From Thiocapsa marina 5811 (lineage in GTDB: Bacteria > Pseudomonadota > Gammaproteobacteria > Chromatiales > Chromatiaceae), in contig NZ_AFWV01000001.1 of the NCBI RefSeq assembly GCF_000223985.1, positions 483,791 to 547,790 of the forward strand: a stretch of DNA of 64,000 bases, read 5' to 3'. The notes below the pieces were generated by a model that saw nothing but the letters and a program-made list of their open reading frames with translations, searched no databases and was not told the DNA's origin. Shown here piece by piece: positions 24,566 through 34,060 of this stretch (position 1 is its first letter; each line of letters opens with the position of its first letter). The translations under genes were made by a program, and so were the position numbers.

Positions 24566-25686
24566 CACCGGGTCTCCTTCCAGACCTCGCGGCGCACGAC
24601 ATCGGTATAACCCATCATGATCTTCGCAACCTTCCAAGAGACTTGATCGACCTCGTAGTCATCGACGATACGCGAGGGCCCGATCGCATCCCGTTGCGCA
24701 AGAGCGACCGCAATCGATTGCATCACGCGCTTCGGACGCAGATCACAGAGCACCACAGTACCCTCGTCCATTCCCTCCGGACGCTCATGAGCCTGACGCA
24801 ACGTGACCGCGGGGAAACCCAGCAGGCTCGCCTCTTCCGTGATGGTCCCGCTGTCGGAGAGGACGCAACGCGCACTGCACTGCAGAGCGATATAGTCGAT
24901 GAACCCAAGCGGTTTCATGAGCCGGATCCGAGGATCCGGGTGAACCCCGAGGGCGGCGAGGCGGTTGGCCGTGCGCGGATGGACGGAGAAGAGGACGTCA
25001 CATCCATACTGCTGCACAACGGCATCCAAACACGCCATCAGTGCAGCTAAACGCGCCGGTTGATCCACATTCTCCTCACGGTGGACACTGGCAACGAAGA
25101 AATCTCCGGCACTTAGCCCGAGCCGCGTCAGAACATCCGAACCCTCGATCGCGTGCCGATGCCGCTCGATCACCTCCTTCATCGGCGAACCCGTCTTGAT
25201 GATCCGATCCGGAGGAAAATTCTCGGCGATCAAATAACGCCGGGCATGCTCGCTGTACGTGAGGTTGACGTCGCTGATGTGATCGACGATGCGCCGATTG
25301 ATTTCTTCGGGGACCCGGAAATCAAAACACCGGTTCCCTGCTTCCATATGAAAGATGGGGATATGACGCCGTTTTGCCGGATAGGCCGCCAGGGCGCTGT
25401 TGGTATCACCGAGGATCAGCAGCGCCTCCGGTTCTATCTCCGCCATCACACGATCGGCCCCGGTCATGACACGCGATATCGTTTCGATGGCATCCGTCCC
25501 GGCAGCGTTCAAGAAGTGATCGGGTTTGCGCAAACCGAGATCATCGAAGAAGACCTGATTGAGCTCGTGGTCGTAGTTTTGACCCGTGTGAATAAGCCGA
25601 TGGTCAAACACTTGGTCAAGAACCTTAATCGTTTCTGATAACCGAATAATCTCCGGTCGTGTCCCAATAATCGTCATGACGCGCAT
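24565..25686 (-). CDS. fnlC: UDP-HexNAc 2-epimerase, FnlC/WbjD/CapG type
   Basis: 373 residues. MRVMTIIGTRPEIIRLSETIK, HTGQNYDHELNQVFFDDLGL near 37, LGDTNSALAAYPAKRRHIPIFHMEAGNRCFD near 92-121 and LSDSGTITEEASLLGFPAVT near 275 define non-hydrolysing UDP-GlcNAc 2-epimerase-like enzymes. The NRCFDFRVPEEINRR pattern with the neighbouring CapE-like and RmlD-like genes points to the FnlC/WbjD branch, which inverts C2 of UDP-2-acetamido-2,6-dideoxy-L-talose to give UDP-N-acetyl-L-fucosamine. Full-length and intact. Confidence 0.9.
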   Translation of the reverse strand: MRVMTIIGTRPEIIRLSETIKVLDQVFDHRLIHTGQNYDHELNQVFFDDLGLRKPDHFLNAAGTDAIETISRVMTGADRVMAEIEPEALLILGDTNSALAAYPAKRRHIPIFHMEAGNRCFDFRVPEEINRRIVDHISDVNLTYSEHARRYLIAENFPPDRIIKTGSPMKEVIERHRHAIEGSDVLTRLGLSAGDFFVASVHREENVDQPARLAALMACLDAVVQQYGCDVLFSVHPRTANRLAALGVHPDPRIRLMKPLGFIDYIALQCSARCVLSDSGTITEEASLLGFPAVTLRQAHERPEGMDEGTVVLCDLRPKRVMQSIAVALAQRDAIGPSRIVDDYEVDQVSWKVAKIMMGYTDVVRREVWKETR

Positions 25687-25841
25687 CGCGAACCCTTATC
25701 CCAAACCCCAAGTCATCTGCCTGTAGGAATCAACGATCGATGGTAGGACCGCCGCCGAAAAAGGATTTACAAGAACTTACCAAAACTACAACCGACACTC
25801 CATCAATGACGGGGCTCGACTCGTACCGAACCACCACGTGA

Positions 25842-26635
25842 CTACAAGGGCTTCCGAAAGGACATCCCAAAGGACTCCATGAATCTCTGATTCCTTACGT
25901 GTATGAGACCCAACACGACCCCCACGACGCTGTAAAGTGACATCAGAAGTCGTTCCCCTACGGTCCCATCCAGACGGGCAGTAGTCTGCCGACTCGCACG
26001 CATCCCAGATGACGGAGTCGACACGCTTCTCAAAGAAAAGCGCTGAAACCCCGCCCCTTCCCCGATGGCGCAAAGAGCATCCAGATGAAGCAACACCAAA
26101 TGATAGGGAGGCTGAAGCGCATGCCATCGACCGCGAAGAATGCTAAAACCCCAAGCCATGCAGTTGGGCGTGCCAATGTATAGCAAACCTCCAGGTGCTA
26201 GAACCCGAAATGCTTCACTCATTGCCCGGACCGGATTGTGCACTGTGCAAGCCTAGACAATAACCTAGATGATGGCTCCAGATGATAGCCAGAACTTCTG
26301 TTAAGCTCACCGAAGAGGACGGCCCGGCGCACTCTGCTCCTCAACTTAACCCTGTGCGCGAAAATCTCGTTGTCTCCTTCCGCAAGATTGTGTGTTGGAT
26401 AGTTATCATAGATTATCCCGATCGATTTACGACTGGGGCGCGGGTTAATGTAGCGGCATGAACAAACTTCGCATTTCCACAGATCCCAACGTCCTGGTGC
26501 CGTTCGGTGAAAATTGTCCGCGAGACCGGAAAGCTCCAAACTCCCGTGACCATGACAAACGGGACAGCATTCTACGTGCTCCAGATCCTCAACATCCCAG
26601 TCTCCCGCTACATTCCCATCATCCGCTCCACTCAT
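25842..26635 (-). pseudogene. SAM-dependent methyltransferase with internal deletion
   Basis: The 5' part (ATG 26635) reads VECCPVCHGHGSLELSG, KCEVCSCRYINPRPS and SIGIIYDNYPTHN, a zinc-ribbon methyltransferase start. Near 26235 it joins out of frame to HNPVRAMSEAFRVLAPGGLLYIGTPNCMAWG and RWHALQPPYHLVLLHLDAL, the C-terminal half. About 100 codons containing the SAM-binding glycine loop are missing, and the junction shifts the frame. It lies in the UDP-L-FucNAc operon without disturbing its neighbours. Confidence 0.8.
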
Positions 26636-26691
26636 GAAAATACCCCCATATCCCGATTAAGCCAACTATAGCAGGCGAGCACTTCGTTCTT

Positions 26692-27600
26692 CTATTGAGC
26701 ATGCAACGTATATAGCTCCGGATACGTGACAAGATCGTCAGCCAGCCCTGCGATCATTTCAGGCCAACTAGGCGGAATATAACCCGCATCCATGCTAATC
26801 CTCTCCGCCCGCAATGAACGATCGATCACACCCGAAACCTCGTCACGCTTTATCACCATCGAAAGCCCCACTGCGTCCTTGATCATGCAAAGGAGATCAT
26901 ATTTGCTAATTGGATTTGACGCGAGATGGTAGAGTCCCCTCAGCGAATGATGTTCGCGTAAAAGCAAATCGATAACACGCACCATCTCTCGAGTCGTCAC
27001 ACCCGAATAGATCGCCCTAGCGTAACCTCGAACCACTCTCCCGTCTTGTGACCGAAACCAATCGACCAGAGAAAGATGGGAGCTCAACTCCGGACCGATA
27101 ATCGAGGTGCGAAGGGTAAGCGCATGCGGCCCTACAACCTCCCCCATCGCTTTAGTACGACCATACAGATCGGTCGCGTCGGAAGCATCGTTCTCGGAAT
27201 ATTGCCCGGATTTCCCCGTAAACACGCAATCAGTACTAAAATGAATCAGCCAGCCGTTCCACGTTGATACAATTTCCTCCAGTACATGAGGCAACAGCGC
27301 GTTCAACGCGATACATGGAATACTAGCATCTCCTTCGACTCGCTGCTTGATGACGCCTATACAATTCAACACCACATCCGGCTTAACTTCGAGAAGCCTC
27401 TTCTTCATCTCTTTGGTATCAAACCCATCGATACCGGACACAACGCGTCGTTGCTCGTTTAGAACTGGCAGGCGGGAATAAGGCAAATGTTTGGACAGGT
27501 CTCTCCTTACACCCGCCAAGACTTCGTATCCAAGCTCGTCAAGGCCAAAGAGCAATCGGTGCCCGAGCATACCGGTTGCACCAAGGACTAGAACCTTCAC
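26692..27600 (-). CDS. RmlD-like SDR reductase, probable step 2 of UDP-L-FucNAc synthesis
   Basis: 302 residues. MKVLVLGATGMLGHRLLFGL is the Rossmann motif; DVVLNCIGVIKQ near 95, HFSTDCVFTGKSGQYSEND near 120 and the catalytic YGRTKAMGE (YxxxK) near 146 place it in the RmlD/dTDP-4-dehydrorhamnose reductase family. It overlaps the FnlA/CapE-like gene by four bases. In this setting it should reduce the 4-keto group of UDP-2-acetamido-2,6-dideoxy-hexos-4-ulose. It lacks the cupin domain of the classical bifunctional FnlB/CapF, so the C3 epimerisation must be done otherwise. Confidence 0.8.
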   Translation of the reverse strand: MKVLVLGATGMLGHRLLFGLDELGYEVLAGVRRDLSKHLPYSRLPVLNEQRRVVSGIDGFDTKEMKKRLLEVKPDVVLNCIGVIKQRVEGDASIPCIALNALLPHVLEEIVSTWNGWLIHFSTDCVFTGKSGQYSENDASDATDLYGRTKAMGEVVGPHALTLRTSIIGPELSSHLSLVDWFRSQDGRVVRGYARAIYSGVTTREMVRVIDLLLREHHSLRGLYHLASNPISKYDLLCMIKDAVGLSMVIKRDEVSGVIDRSLRAERISMDAGYIPPSWPEMIAGLADDLVTYPELYTLHAQ

Positions 27601-28619
27601 TCAGGCTGCCCTCCATCCAATGATTTCTGAATATAGTCAAGATTCAACAACAGTGAAGTGAGTTCCTCATCCGAAAGGCGATGGGTATTCGACGACGTGT
27701 AGTCGTCTTGGAAGGAAACCTCCGTTTCACCATTTTCGAAAAAGATCTCATAATTAAGATCACGCATATCCGACATGATACGATAATAGTTTCCAAGATC
27801 GTCAGCTCGAGCAAGCTCCTCACGGTTTGCCAATGTTTCGTGCTTCTTCTCGCCATGGCGCGTCCCAATGACTCGAACTTCTGAATCGCTTTTGAAGATC
27901 TTCAGGAGTACCCGAGCCAACTGCCCGATGGTCGCCGCCGGCGCTTTTTGAACGAAGAGATCACCCGGATTCCCGTTGGCAAAGGCGAACAGGACGAGCT
28001 CGACCGAATCATCCAAGGACATCATAAAACGGGTCATCTCGGCGTCAGTAATGGTCAACGGCCGACCTTGCTTAATCTGCGACACAAACAAGGGGATCAC
28101 CGAACCCCTGGAGGCCATAACATTTCCATACCGGGTTACGCAGATAATCGGGATTCGCCCGTCAAGGCTTCGCGCTTTAGCGATCGCCGTCTTTTCCATG
28201 AGGGCCTTAGACATCCCCATCGCGTTAATCGGATATACGGCTTTGTCCGTGCTCAGAACGATCACCCGTTTCACTCCGCAGCGGGTGGCCGCCTCGAGCG
28301 TATTGTCAGTACCGAGAACGTTCGTCCGTACCGCCTCCAACGGGTAGAACTCGCAGGAGGGTACTTGCTTTAACGCGGCCGCGGAGAATACATAATCCAC
28401 GCCTCGCATCGCGTTCTCGATACTGGATAGATCGCGGACATCGCCAATGTAAAACTTGATCTTCTTGTTCTGATACTTCCGACGCATGTCGTCCTGTTTC
28501 TTTTCGTCTCGGCTGAACAAGCGAATCTCCCCGACCTCCGAATCGAGAAACCGATCAAGTACAGCATTTCCGAACGAACCGGTGCCACCGGTAATGAGCA
28601 ACGTTTTTCCAGCAAACAT
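27597..28619 (-). CDS. fnlA: UDP-GlcNAc 4,6-dehydratase/5-epimerase, FnlA/CapE/WbjB type
   Basis: 340 residues from the ATG at 28617-28619. MFAGKTLLITGGTGSFGNAVL is the NAD(P) site. RDEKKQDDMRRKYQ, YVFSAAALKQVPSCEFYP, STDKAVYPINAMGMSKALMEK (MxxxK catalytic pair instead of YxxxK) and RYGNVMASRGSVIPLF match CapE/WbjB/FnlA closely. It converts UDP-GlcNAc to UDP-2-acetamido-2,6-dideoxy-L-arabino-hexos-4-ulose, the first step to UDP-L-FucNAc. First gene of the fnl group; the 530-bp gap upstream (28620-29153) may hold its promoter. Confidence 0.93.
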   Translation of the reverse strand: MFAGKTLLITGGTGSFGNAVLDRFLDSEVGEIRLFSRDEKKQDDMRRKYQNKKIKFYIGDVRDLSSIENAMRGVDYVFSAAALKQVPSCEFYPLEAVRTNVLGTDNTLEAATRCGVKRVIVLSTDKAVYPINAMGMSKALMEKTAIAKARSLDGRIPIICVTRYGNVMASRGSVIPLFVSQIKQGRPLTITDAEMTRFMMSLDDSVELVLFAFANGNPGDLFVQKAPAATIGQLARVLLKIFKSDSEVRVIGTRHGEKKHETLANREELARADDLGNYYRIMSDMRDLNYEIFFENGETEVSFQDDYTSSNTHRLSDEELTSLLLNLDYIQKSLDGGQPE

Positions 28620-29153
28620 AGATGCCTCTAAGGAAGGACGACTATAGTCAGATGAGCGGCTTAAACCGATGTTCCGATCGGCGGACCGAAGGGGCATGGT
28701 GCAGATTATCTTGGGGTCCGACTCATTACGGTCAGAACAATAACGATGTCCGAACTAATGAACTCAGGCAGACCGGATCAAATAACTTCTGAGCCTTGAT
28801 CATCGATTCGCCAAAAACTCTGTTATGGGTAGGGTCTCGCAGCGCATGGTTTTGCGAATCAGATTGTTACAGCCGGATGCCGCCCGACTATCCGGCAGGT
28901 GGAACAGGCGATGATCATGGTCGAGATCCGTGTCGGGACGCGATGATTTCAGATGCAAGCCACGAGTCATTTCAGGAGATTGGGCATCAATGAAGGCGCG
29001 ATCAGCCCATCCGGACAAGTCCGCTACAGTATCAAACGCCTTCTGGTCCATAGGAAAAACTGTGTTACGGCGGTGTTGGACGCGACCGAAACATGCGAGC
29101 ACAAAGCGGCTCAACGTGACCTTCCTAGGACCTGTCGCGAATCAGGACCGAAC
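28620..29153. other. 534-bp spacer, no gene recognised
   Basis: Short ORFs exist on both strands but none shows a conserved motif. Its position upstream of the fnl genes and downstream of the polymerase makes it a plausible site for a promoter or for decayed coding sequence. Confidence 0.5.
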
Positions 29154-30533
29154 CTAAAGGTGGCGACCTTGGAGACCACCTGGGACTCGGGTTCTCAACC
29201 AACGTCTTTTTCTACGTTCATCACGTCGCAGGATCCAAAAGGCTATCCCGATGGGAAGGATAACAAAAGGAAGCAAGGTATCAAGACCTGCAAGGATCCC
29301 ACCGGCCATGACGACCGTCCGACCATAGGCGAACAGCACAAGGTAAACTAGTAGGATTGAATCGCATCTCGGGTAGAGTTTTCTCCAGTACTCAAGCGCG
29401 CCGAATACAACGCCGGTGACCAGGGATCCCAGCACAAGACCGATCAAACCAAGGGAATAATAATAGGACCCCAGCATGGTATTGGTTCCCGAAATAAGAG
29501 CTGGGGCAGCGTCTATCAGCTCTCTCATCGAGTCTGCAACAACGGGCTTGTCGGGCCAAACCATTCTTGGTATCCAATGATACGAGTACCTCAGATAGGC
29601 GGCCCCAAAATCATGACCAACTCGATCGGGCACAACATTCAGCGTTTGAAGGTAGCCAGAGAGTTCGTTCCCATGAGAGAACTGGTCGGTCCCCCCACCT
29701 CCGAGCAACCCGGTCACCATCATCTCTCGCAACTGATCCGCGAGCTCTTGCTCAAAGAATTGCTTAGTTCGATCTAAGTCTGACCCTACGAAAAACTCTG
29801 TCCGGAATAAAGCGGTAAACCCGACCAGTATGAGTATCGACGCGATAATGAGTAGGATTCTACCCATCGGTATCTGGTTAATAACCATTCTGGGGAGGTA
29901 CCACCAAGCTAGAATCGACACCCCCATAAGAAACACACCGGACCGCTGCCCGATATAAACCTGGTAGACAAACAATACGGCCGTCACAAAATAGACAGAA
30001 AACCGTATCGGAGCTGAAAGCGATCCTCTCGCAGCCTCGATAAAGAGAATCGGCAAAGCAATGTATAGTAGGGTTTTGGCGACATAAATGTATGCAGTCG
30101 AACCTGCGTGATTTCCAGCCCCCCGAGCCTGACTGTAGAACTGCTCTGCGCCACCGGATTGCGAGATAAATATGACCTGCGAAACGACGCCTATGAAGAA
30201 CAGTATCGTTCCGTACCGGACTAGGGCTCCAGGCTGCCAATCCGGTGCCTTGGGCAAGCGCAAGGGGACTCGGCGAGCAAAGCCGCTGCGGTAGCCGAGA
30301 TAAAACAGGACCAATGACATCCATGCCAGAAAGAGCGAGTATGAAAGAAACTCGGTATCGTATATGTACGGCAATACCATCCGACCTTGGAACCCCTGAA
30401 GAACGAAGACTCCGATGTAACCAATCAATACGTAATAGATCGGCTCAAAAGGATTCCGACCGCTGATGCTGATGGAGTGCAGGATGATGGCAATGACCGT
30501 GCAGACGATCAACGTTAGGATGACATCGAACAT
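29154..30533 (-). CDS. O-antigen polymerase (Wzy-like)
   Basis: 459 residues from ATG 30533, very hydrophobic, with roughly ten to twelve transmembrane helices (for example VILTLIVCTVIAIILHSI at the start and LGLIGLVLGSLVTGVVFGAL near 375). A large polar loop near residues 250-350 (FRTEFFVGSDLDRTKQFFEQ) and the WPDKP segment are typical of the O-antigen ligase/polymerase group. Wzy proteins share little sequence, so the call rests on topology and on the adjacent Wzx flippase and GT2 genes. It would join repeat units in the periplasm. Confidence 0.8.
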   Translation of the reverse strand: MFDVILTLIVCTVIAIILHSISISGRNPFEPIYYVLIGYIGVFVLQGFQGRMVLPYIYDTEFLSYSLFLAWMSLVLFYLGYRSGFARRVPLRLPKAPDWQPGALVRYGTILFFIGVVSQVIFISQSGGAEQFYSQARGAGNHAGSTAYIYVAKTLLYIALPILFIEAARGSLSAPIRFSVYFVTAVLFVYQVYIGQRSGVFLMGVSILAWWYLPRMVINQIPMGRILLIIASILILVGFTALFRTEFFVGSDLDRTKQFFEQELADQLREMMVTGLLGGGGTDQFSHGNELSGYLQTLNVVPDRVGHDFGAAYLRYSYHWIPRMVWPDKPVVADSMRELIDAAPALISGTNTMLGSYYYSLGLIGLVLGSLVTGVVFGALEYWRKLYPRCDSILLVYLVLFAYGRTVVMAGGILAGLDTLLPFVILPIGIAFWILRRDERRKRRWLRTRVPGGLQGRHL

Positions 30534-30596
30534 CAGCGACCTGGGGCTATAACCAAGAGTGAAAATTCAAAAAAACGATGAGGTTGAGCGCGCGAC

Positions 30597-31493
30597 TCAG
30601 GAATCGAGGCTGCGGCGGTTCGCGGGATCAAGAAAGATCGATCCAAATCGCTTAATCGCAGAGTATCGCAGTGCTTTCATTCCTAAATAGTTCCGTATTG
30701 TGATGAGCGTGCACACTAGCTTCTCAATCGGTCTGTTGTGACTTGGCAGCACTGCTACCGTGAGGTATTTGAACCCGGCATAAAGGTAAAGCAAATTAAT
30801 CTTCAGGAATTCTTCGAAACGGCCGTTTATGCCATAGGCGACCTTCTTTTGTTGTTTCGTCCAAGCCTTCCCTTCTCGCTTTAGAAAGAGCAACTGCGGT
30901 ACATGTCGGAAACTTCCCTTCATTGCTAACGAAGCCACGAGAACACCCTCTGTCAAGGCATAATTCGAGAACAACTCAAGGTCACGCAAAACGGGGCGAC
31001 GAATAACGCAATAAATGAGCCCCCAGTTATGAAAGCATACCGAGGAATAGCGCTGACTCACGGTCATTTTAGACGTCGCGACGTCTCGAAAGTGGGACGC
31101 TATGGGCTCGCGTGAACCGTCTTTCACGAGCTGGTCCGTATAACACAATACCGAATCAGGGTAGCGCTCCAATTCGTCGACACAGGTGCTTATGTAACTT
31201 GGCGCCCACCAGTCATCATGGGCCGCCCACATGAAGTAATCGCCTTCTGATAAGGCGTATGCTTTGTTGAAGTTAGCTGCCGCACCGATATTTTGGTCAT
31301 TACGATGATACTTGATTTTCGGAGACCGAAAACTGTACGCTTTGGCGATTTCGAAAGTCCTGTCGGTCGACGCATTGTCGACGATAATAATTTGATAGTT
31401 ATCATAGACTTGATTCAAAAGAGAATCGAGAGCTTGCTCAAGATACTGATCGCCGTTATAGACCGGCATTCCCACTGAAACTAGAGGAGACAT
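30597..31493 (-). CDS. Glycosyltransferase family 2
   Basis: 298 residues. MSPLVSVGMPVYNGDQYLEQAL, IIIVDNASTDRT near 35, NIGAAANFNKAYALSEGDYFMWAAHDDWW near 68-96 (HDD metal site) form the GT2 core. The C-terminal part is basic with hydrophobic stretches (INLLYLYAGFKYLTVAVL) that may bind membrane. Located between the flippase and polymerase genes; AT-richer than the flanking sugar-nucleotide genes, like both of these. Confidence 0.9.
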   Translation of the reverse strand: MSPLVSVGMPVYNGDQYLEQALDSLLNQVYDNYQIIIVDNASTDRTFEIAKAYSFRSPKIKYHRNDQNIGAAANFNKAYALSEGDYFMWAAHDDWWAPSYISTCVDELERYPDSVLCYTDQLVKDGSREPIASHFRDVATSKMTVSQRYSSVCFHNWGLIYCVIRRPVLRDLELFSNYALTEGVLVASLAMKGSFRHVPQLLFLKREGKAWTKQQKKVAYGINGRFEEFLKINLLYLYAGFKYLTVAVLPSHNRPIEKLVCTLITIRNYLGMKALRYSAIKRFGSIFLDPANRRSLDS

Positions 31494-31590
31494 ATTTTAG
31501 CTCGGAGCGAGATCTTATAGGCGCCATGCGAAGAAGTTCTTCGGAAACGTCCGCAAGGCATGTTAGAGCCAATCAAAATTTAGATCGAAT

Positions 31591-33108
31591 CTATCCGATT
31601 ACACATTTCCGTGCCCTGATGTTCGTGCAGATGGCTTTCCAGACAATCGGGCGGACTTTGTCGGCAGCAAGTATCGCACTCAGGGTCGCTACTACAATCG
31701 TGAATAGTAGTTCGGCGAATTGGACAGCAGCCGAGTCGCCCATGCGCATCGTTAGCGTGAGGAAGGTGACAGCGAACGTCGCAGCCAGTAGTGGATATAA
31801 TAAGTCGTCCAAATACCAGCGCTTCTTCTGGCCAATGAGGATTCGCTCATACATATACTGCGGAATAATGACGACGTAACCCACGTTAAGAGCGATCCAC
31901 ACCGCAGCCGCCCCGACTGCACCGTAATGCGGCACCACTAGAATAATGGCCGGAACGATTATGCCTACGCCGATTGCATTGCTACGGACCCCTAGTTCTG
32001 TCCACCCATGCGCAAGTTGGGCGTGATACGGTAAGTGACAGAGCCCGTTTAGAAGGTTTCCAAATGCAAGTAAGCTGACCAAAACAGCAGCATCTTCAGC
32101 GAGTTCGGAATTCCGTGTCCACAGTTGGAGGATCGTGTTGGAATGGGCAATAAGCACCAGACTGACGCTCCCGAGTATTATTGTAATCATCTGGGCACCG
32201 AGGTGAAAGGATTCGGCGAGCGCATCCTCGTCTCCTTGGGCATGATATTGACTTAGCCGGGGGAACCAGGCTTGCGTAATCGGCCCGACCAGCGTAAACA
32301 AACTGCCAGCAACAACGGCTGCTATCGTGTAGTATCCGTAGTCGGACAAACTGAGCAGCTTCGAAAGGATGACTTTGTCAATTTGGGTTAACAGGATTCC
32401 GAGAAAGGCAATACCAAGAACTCCTGAGGCATATCGGCGTATTCTTTGAAGTGATTTGACGGAAAAGCGCGCACACCTCCCCGATTTCGGTAATGAAGAG
32501 TAGGTCGAAACCGCGAGAATTAGAAGTGTGGCTATTGAGACGATACCTTGCCACGCAAAAAAAGCTTGAAGAGTGGGGGAAACGAGTGCGAGGATGAAAA
32601 TAGCGCCTACCGCACCAATTGTCGCCATTCCACTCTTGATAAGGTTCAGCATCATTTGACGCTGCAACCCGACCAGACTGCTTGCGTAGATGCCTTCCAC
32701 GAATCTTAATGCAGTGACTAAACCCATTATTGCGATCGACTGAGCGACGGTCGCAGTTGGGATGTTCTCGGTGTTTAGCCACTCTGAAGCGATCCAGGTC
32801 GCGGACGACCCAATTCCCAGAGCGATCAAGACAGCAATGGTGACTGCTAGAAATTCAACGCTTCGCAACAGGTCTCTTATCGCTTCGACGGTGTAGGCGC
32901 CACCAGTGAAAAGCGCTAACTCTCGACTGAGGGTAGGCTTCATGCCGAGGTCCAATAGACTCAACCAGACAATCAGAACCCCGAACATGCCGATCAACCC
33001 GTAGGCTTCGATTCCCAGGTAATGAATGTACACTGGGATAAAGATCAGGTTAATCAGCGTAGTCCATCCCTGGCCTAGATAGTTAGCGATAAGGTTTCTT
33101 TTTAACAT
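31591..33108 (-). CDS. wzx: O-unit flippase (Wzx-like, MOP superfamily)
   Basis: 505 residues, about twelve to fourteen transmembrane helices. MLKRNLIANYLGQGWTTLIN and FIPVYIHYLGIEAYGLIGMFG are the typical polysaccharide-flippase start. LLSLSDYGYYTIAAVVAG and WFPRLSQYHAQGDEDAL near 275-305 are conserved in the PST family. It should move undecaprenyl-linked repeat units across the inner membrane, handing them to the polymerase at 29154. First gene of this low-GC block; only pseudogene and nuclease-like genes lie upstream until 35.7 kb. Confidence 0.9.
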   Translation of the reverse strand: MLKRNLIANYLGQGWTTLINLIFIPVYIHYLGIEAYGLIGMFGVLIVWLSLLDLGMKPTLSRELALFTGGAYTVEAIRDLLRSVEFLAVTIAVLIALGIGSSATWIASEWLNTENIPTATVAQSIAIMGLVTALRFVEGIYASSLVGLQRQMMLNLIKSGMATIGAVGAIFILALVSPTLQAFFAWQGIVSIATLLILAVSTYSSLPKSGRCARFSVKSLQRIRRYASGVLGIAFLGILLTQIDKVILSKLLSLSDYGYYTIAAVVAGSLFTLVGPITQAWFPRLSQYHAQGDEDALAESFHLGAQMITIILGSVSLVLIAHSNTILQLWTRNSELAEDAAVLVSLLAFGNLLNGLCHLPYHAQLAHGWTELGVRSNAIGVGIIVPAIILVVPHYGAVGAAAVWIALNVGYVVIIPQYMYERILIGQKKRWYLDDLLYPLLAATFAVTFLTLTMRMGDSAAVQFAELLFTIVVATLSAILAADKVRPIVWKAICTNIRARKCVIG

Positions 33109-33276
33109 TCGTTCCGACTAAGCATTGGCACTCCGTTAACGCGGCAGCGATTCAGCTATTGGCTCTATTGGATAGTTAACCGCAGCTGAAACGGGTGCGG
33201 AGCCTAAGGACAGAATTTGGCGGAGACCTCGCCGTAGGTACGCTCCTTCTTGAAGCTATTGAACCATCACGAAACA

Positions 33277-33925
33277 TCACCCGCTTTTGCTGCGCTTCGG
33301 AGCCTCCCCCGCAGTTAGCGAGCGATGAACGCCTGCATGCATCTTTCCTTGAAAGGGAGCTCTGTCAAAATGGCCGGTGTTGTCATTGTGAATCAGGAAC
33401 GGCTGGGCCCACGCCGACGCGTCGACAAACTCAACGTCGCGTGGTCCGCGAGCGAGGATTGGCCGGGCTGCAGTCGCTTCACCAGCGCTCCACTGGTGAC
33501 CGACAACGACAACCGCGTGGCCGCCGCTTCGTGGTATCAGCACGAGGACAATAGGAATTCCAGACTCAACATCGGGGTAAAGCTTTCGATAAACCTGGGC
33601 CTGCTGTTCCTCGGGAAAAGCATTTTGCCCAATGTCCCTCAGCGACCGCAACTCGATCAGGTGCGGCGCATATCCGGCTGAACGCACCACTTCAGTCATT
33701 TACTCCAACCTCAGCCCTTGCCGGTTCGGCAACGTGCGGCCGTTGACGACGAAGCGCGTCGCTGAAGACGTGATCTGCGCAGGGGTCAGCGCCGATCGGC
33801 CTTCACGCCACCGCAGGGTGCGTCATCCCATCCATACAGCAGCTTGGGCGCAGGCGCCCACCGCGTTGTCCTGCTGCATGTCCGGGGTCGCCTCCACATC
33901 GAACCGACATCCCGCCAAGTGAACG
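33277..33925 (-). pseudogene. Papain-like/C39-like cysteine peptidase remnant
   Basis: Reading the minus strand: DMQQDNAVGACAQAAVWMG holds a likely catalytic cysteine, followed by a stop. LTPAQITSSATRFVVNGRTL is followed by TAA directly before MTEVVRSAGYAPHLIE. Then come IPIVLVLIPRSGGHAVVVVGHQW with a catalytic-type histidine and FVDASAWAQPFLIHNDNTG. At least two nonsense codons and a diverged 3' end disable it. The order Cys, GHAVVVVGH and a HNDN asparagine/aspartate block fits papain-like enzymes; exact family unknown. Confidence 0.6.
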
Positions 33926-34060
33926 GGGAAACGAGCACGCGCGTGAACGTCGCAGCGAGAAATCGGGGACGTACCACGGAATCAAGGAGCCAATGAGGGA
34001 CGGGGCCGGAGCAATCGGAGGCGCCTTGTCGCCACGTCGTCTTGCTCGCCGGCCCCCGCC

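Noticed and set aside
28800..29114. A 104-codon minus-strand ORF between the polymerase and fnlA
   Set aside because: No conserved motif, no ribosome-binding site, odd composition; left as unassigned spacer.
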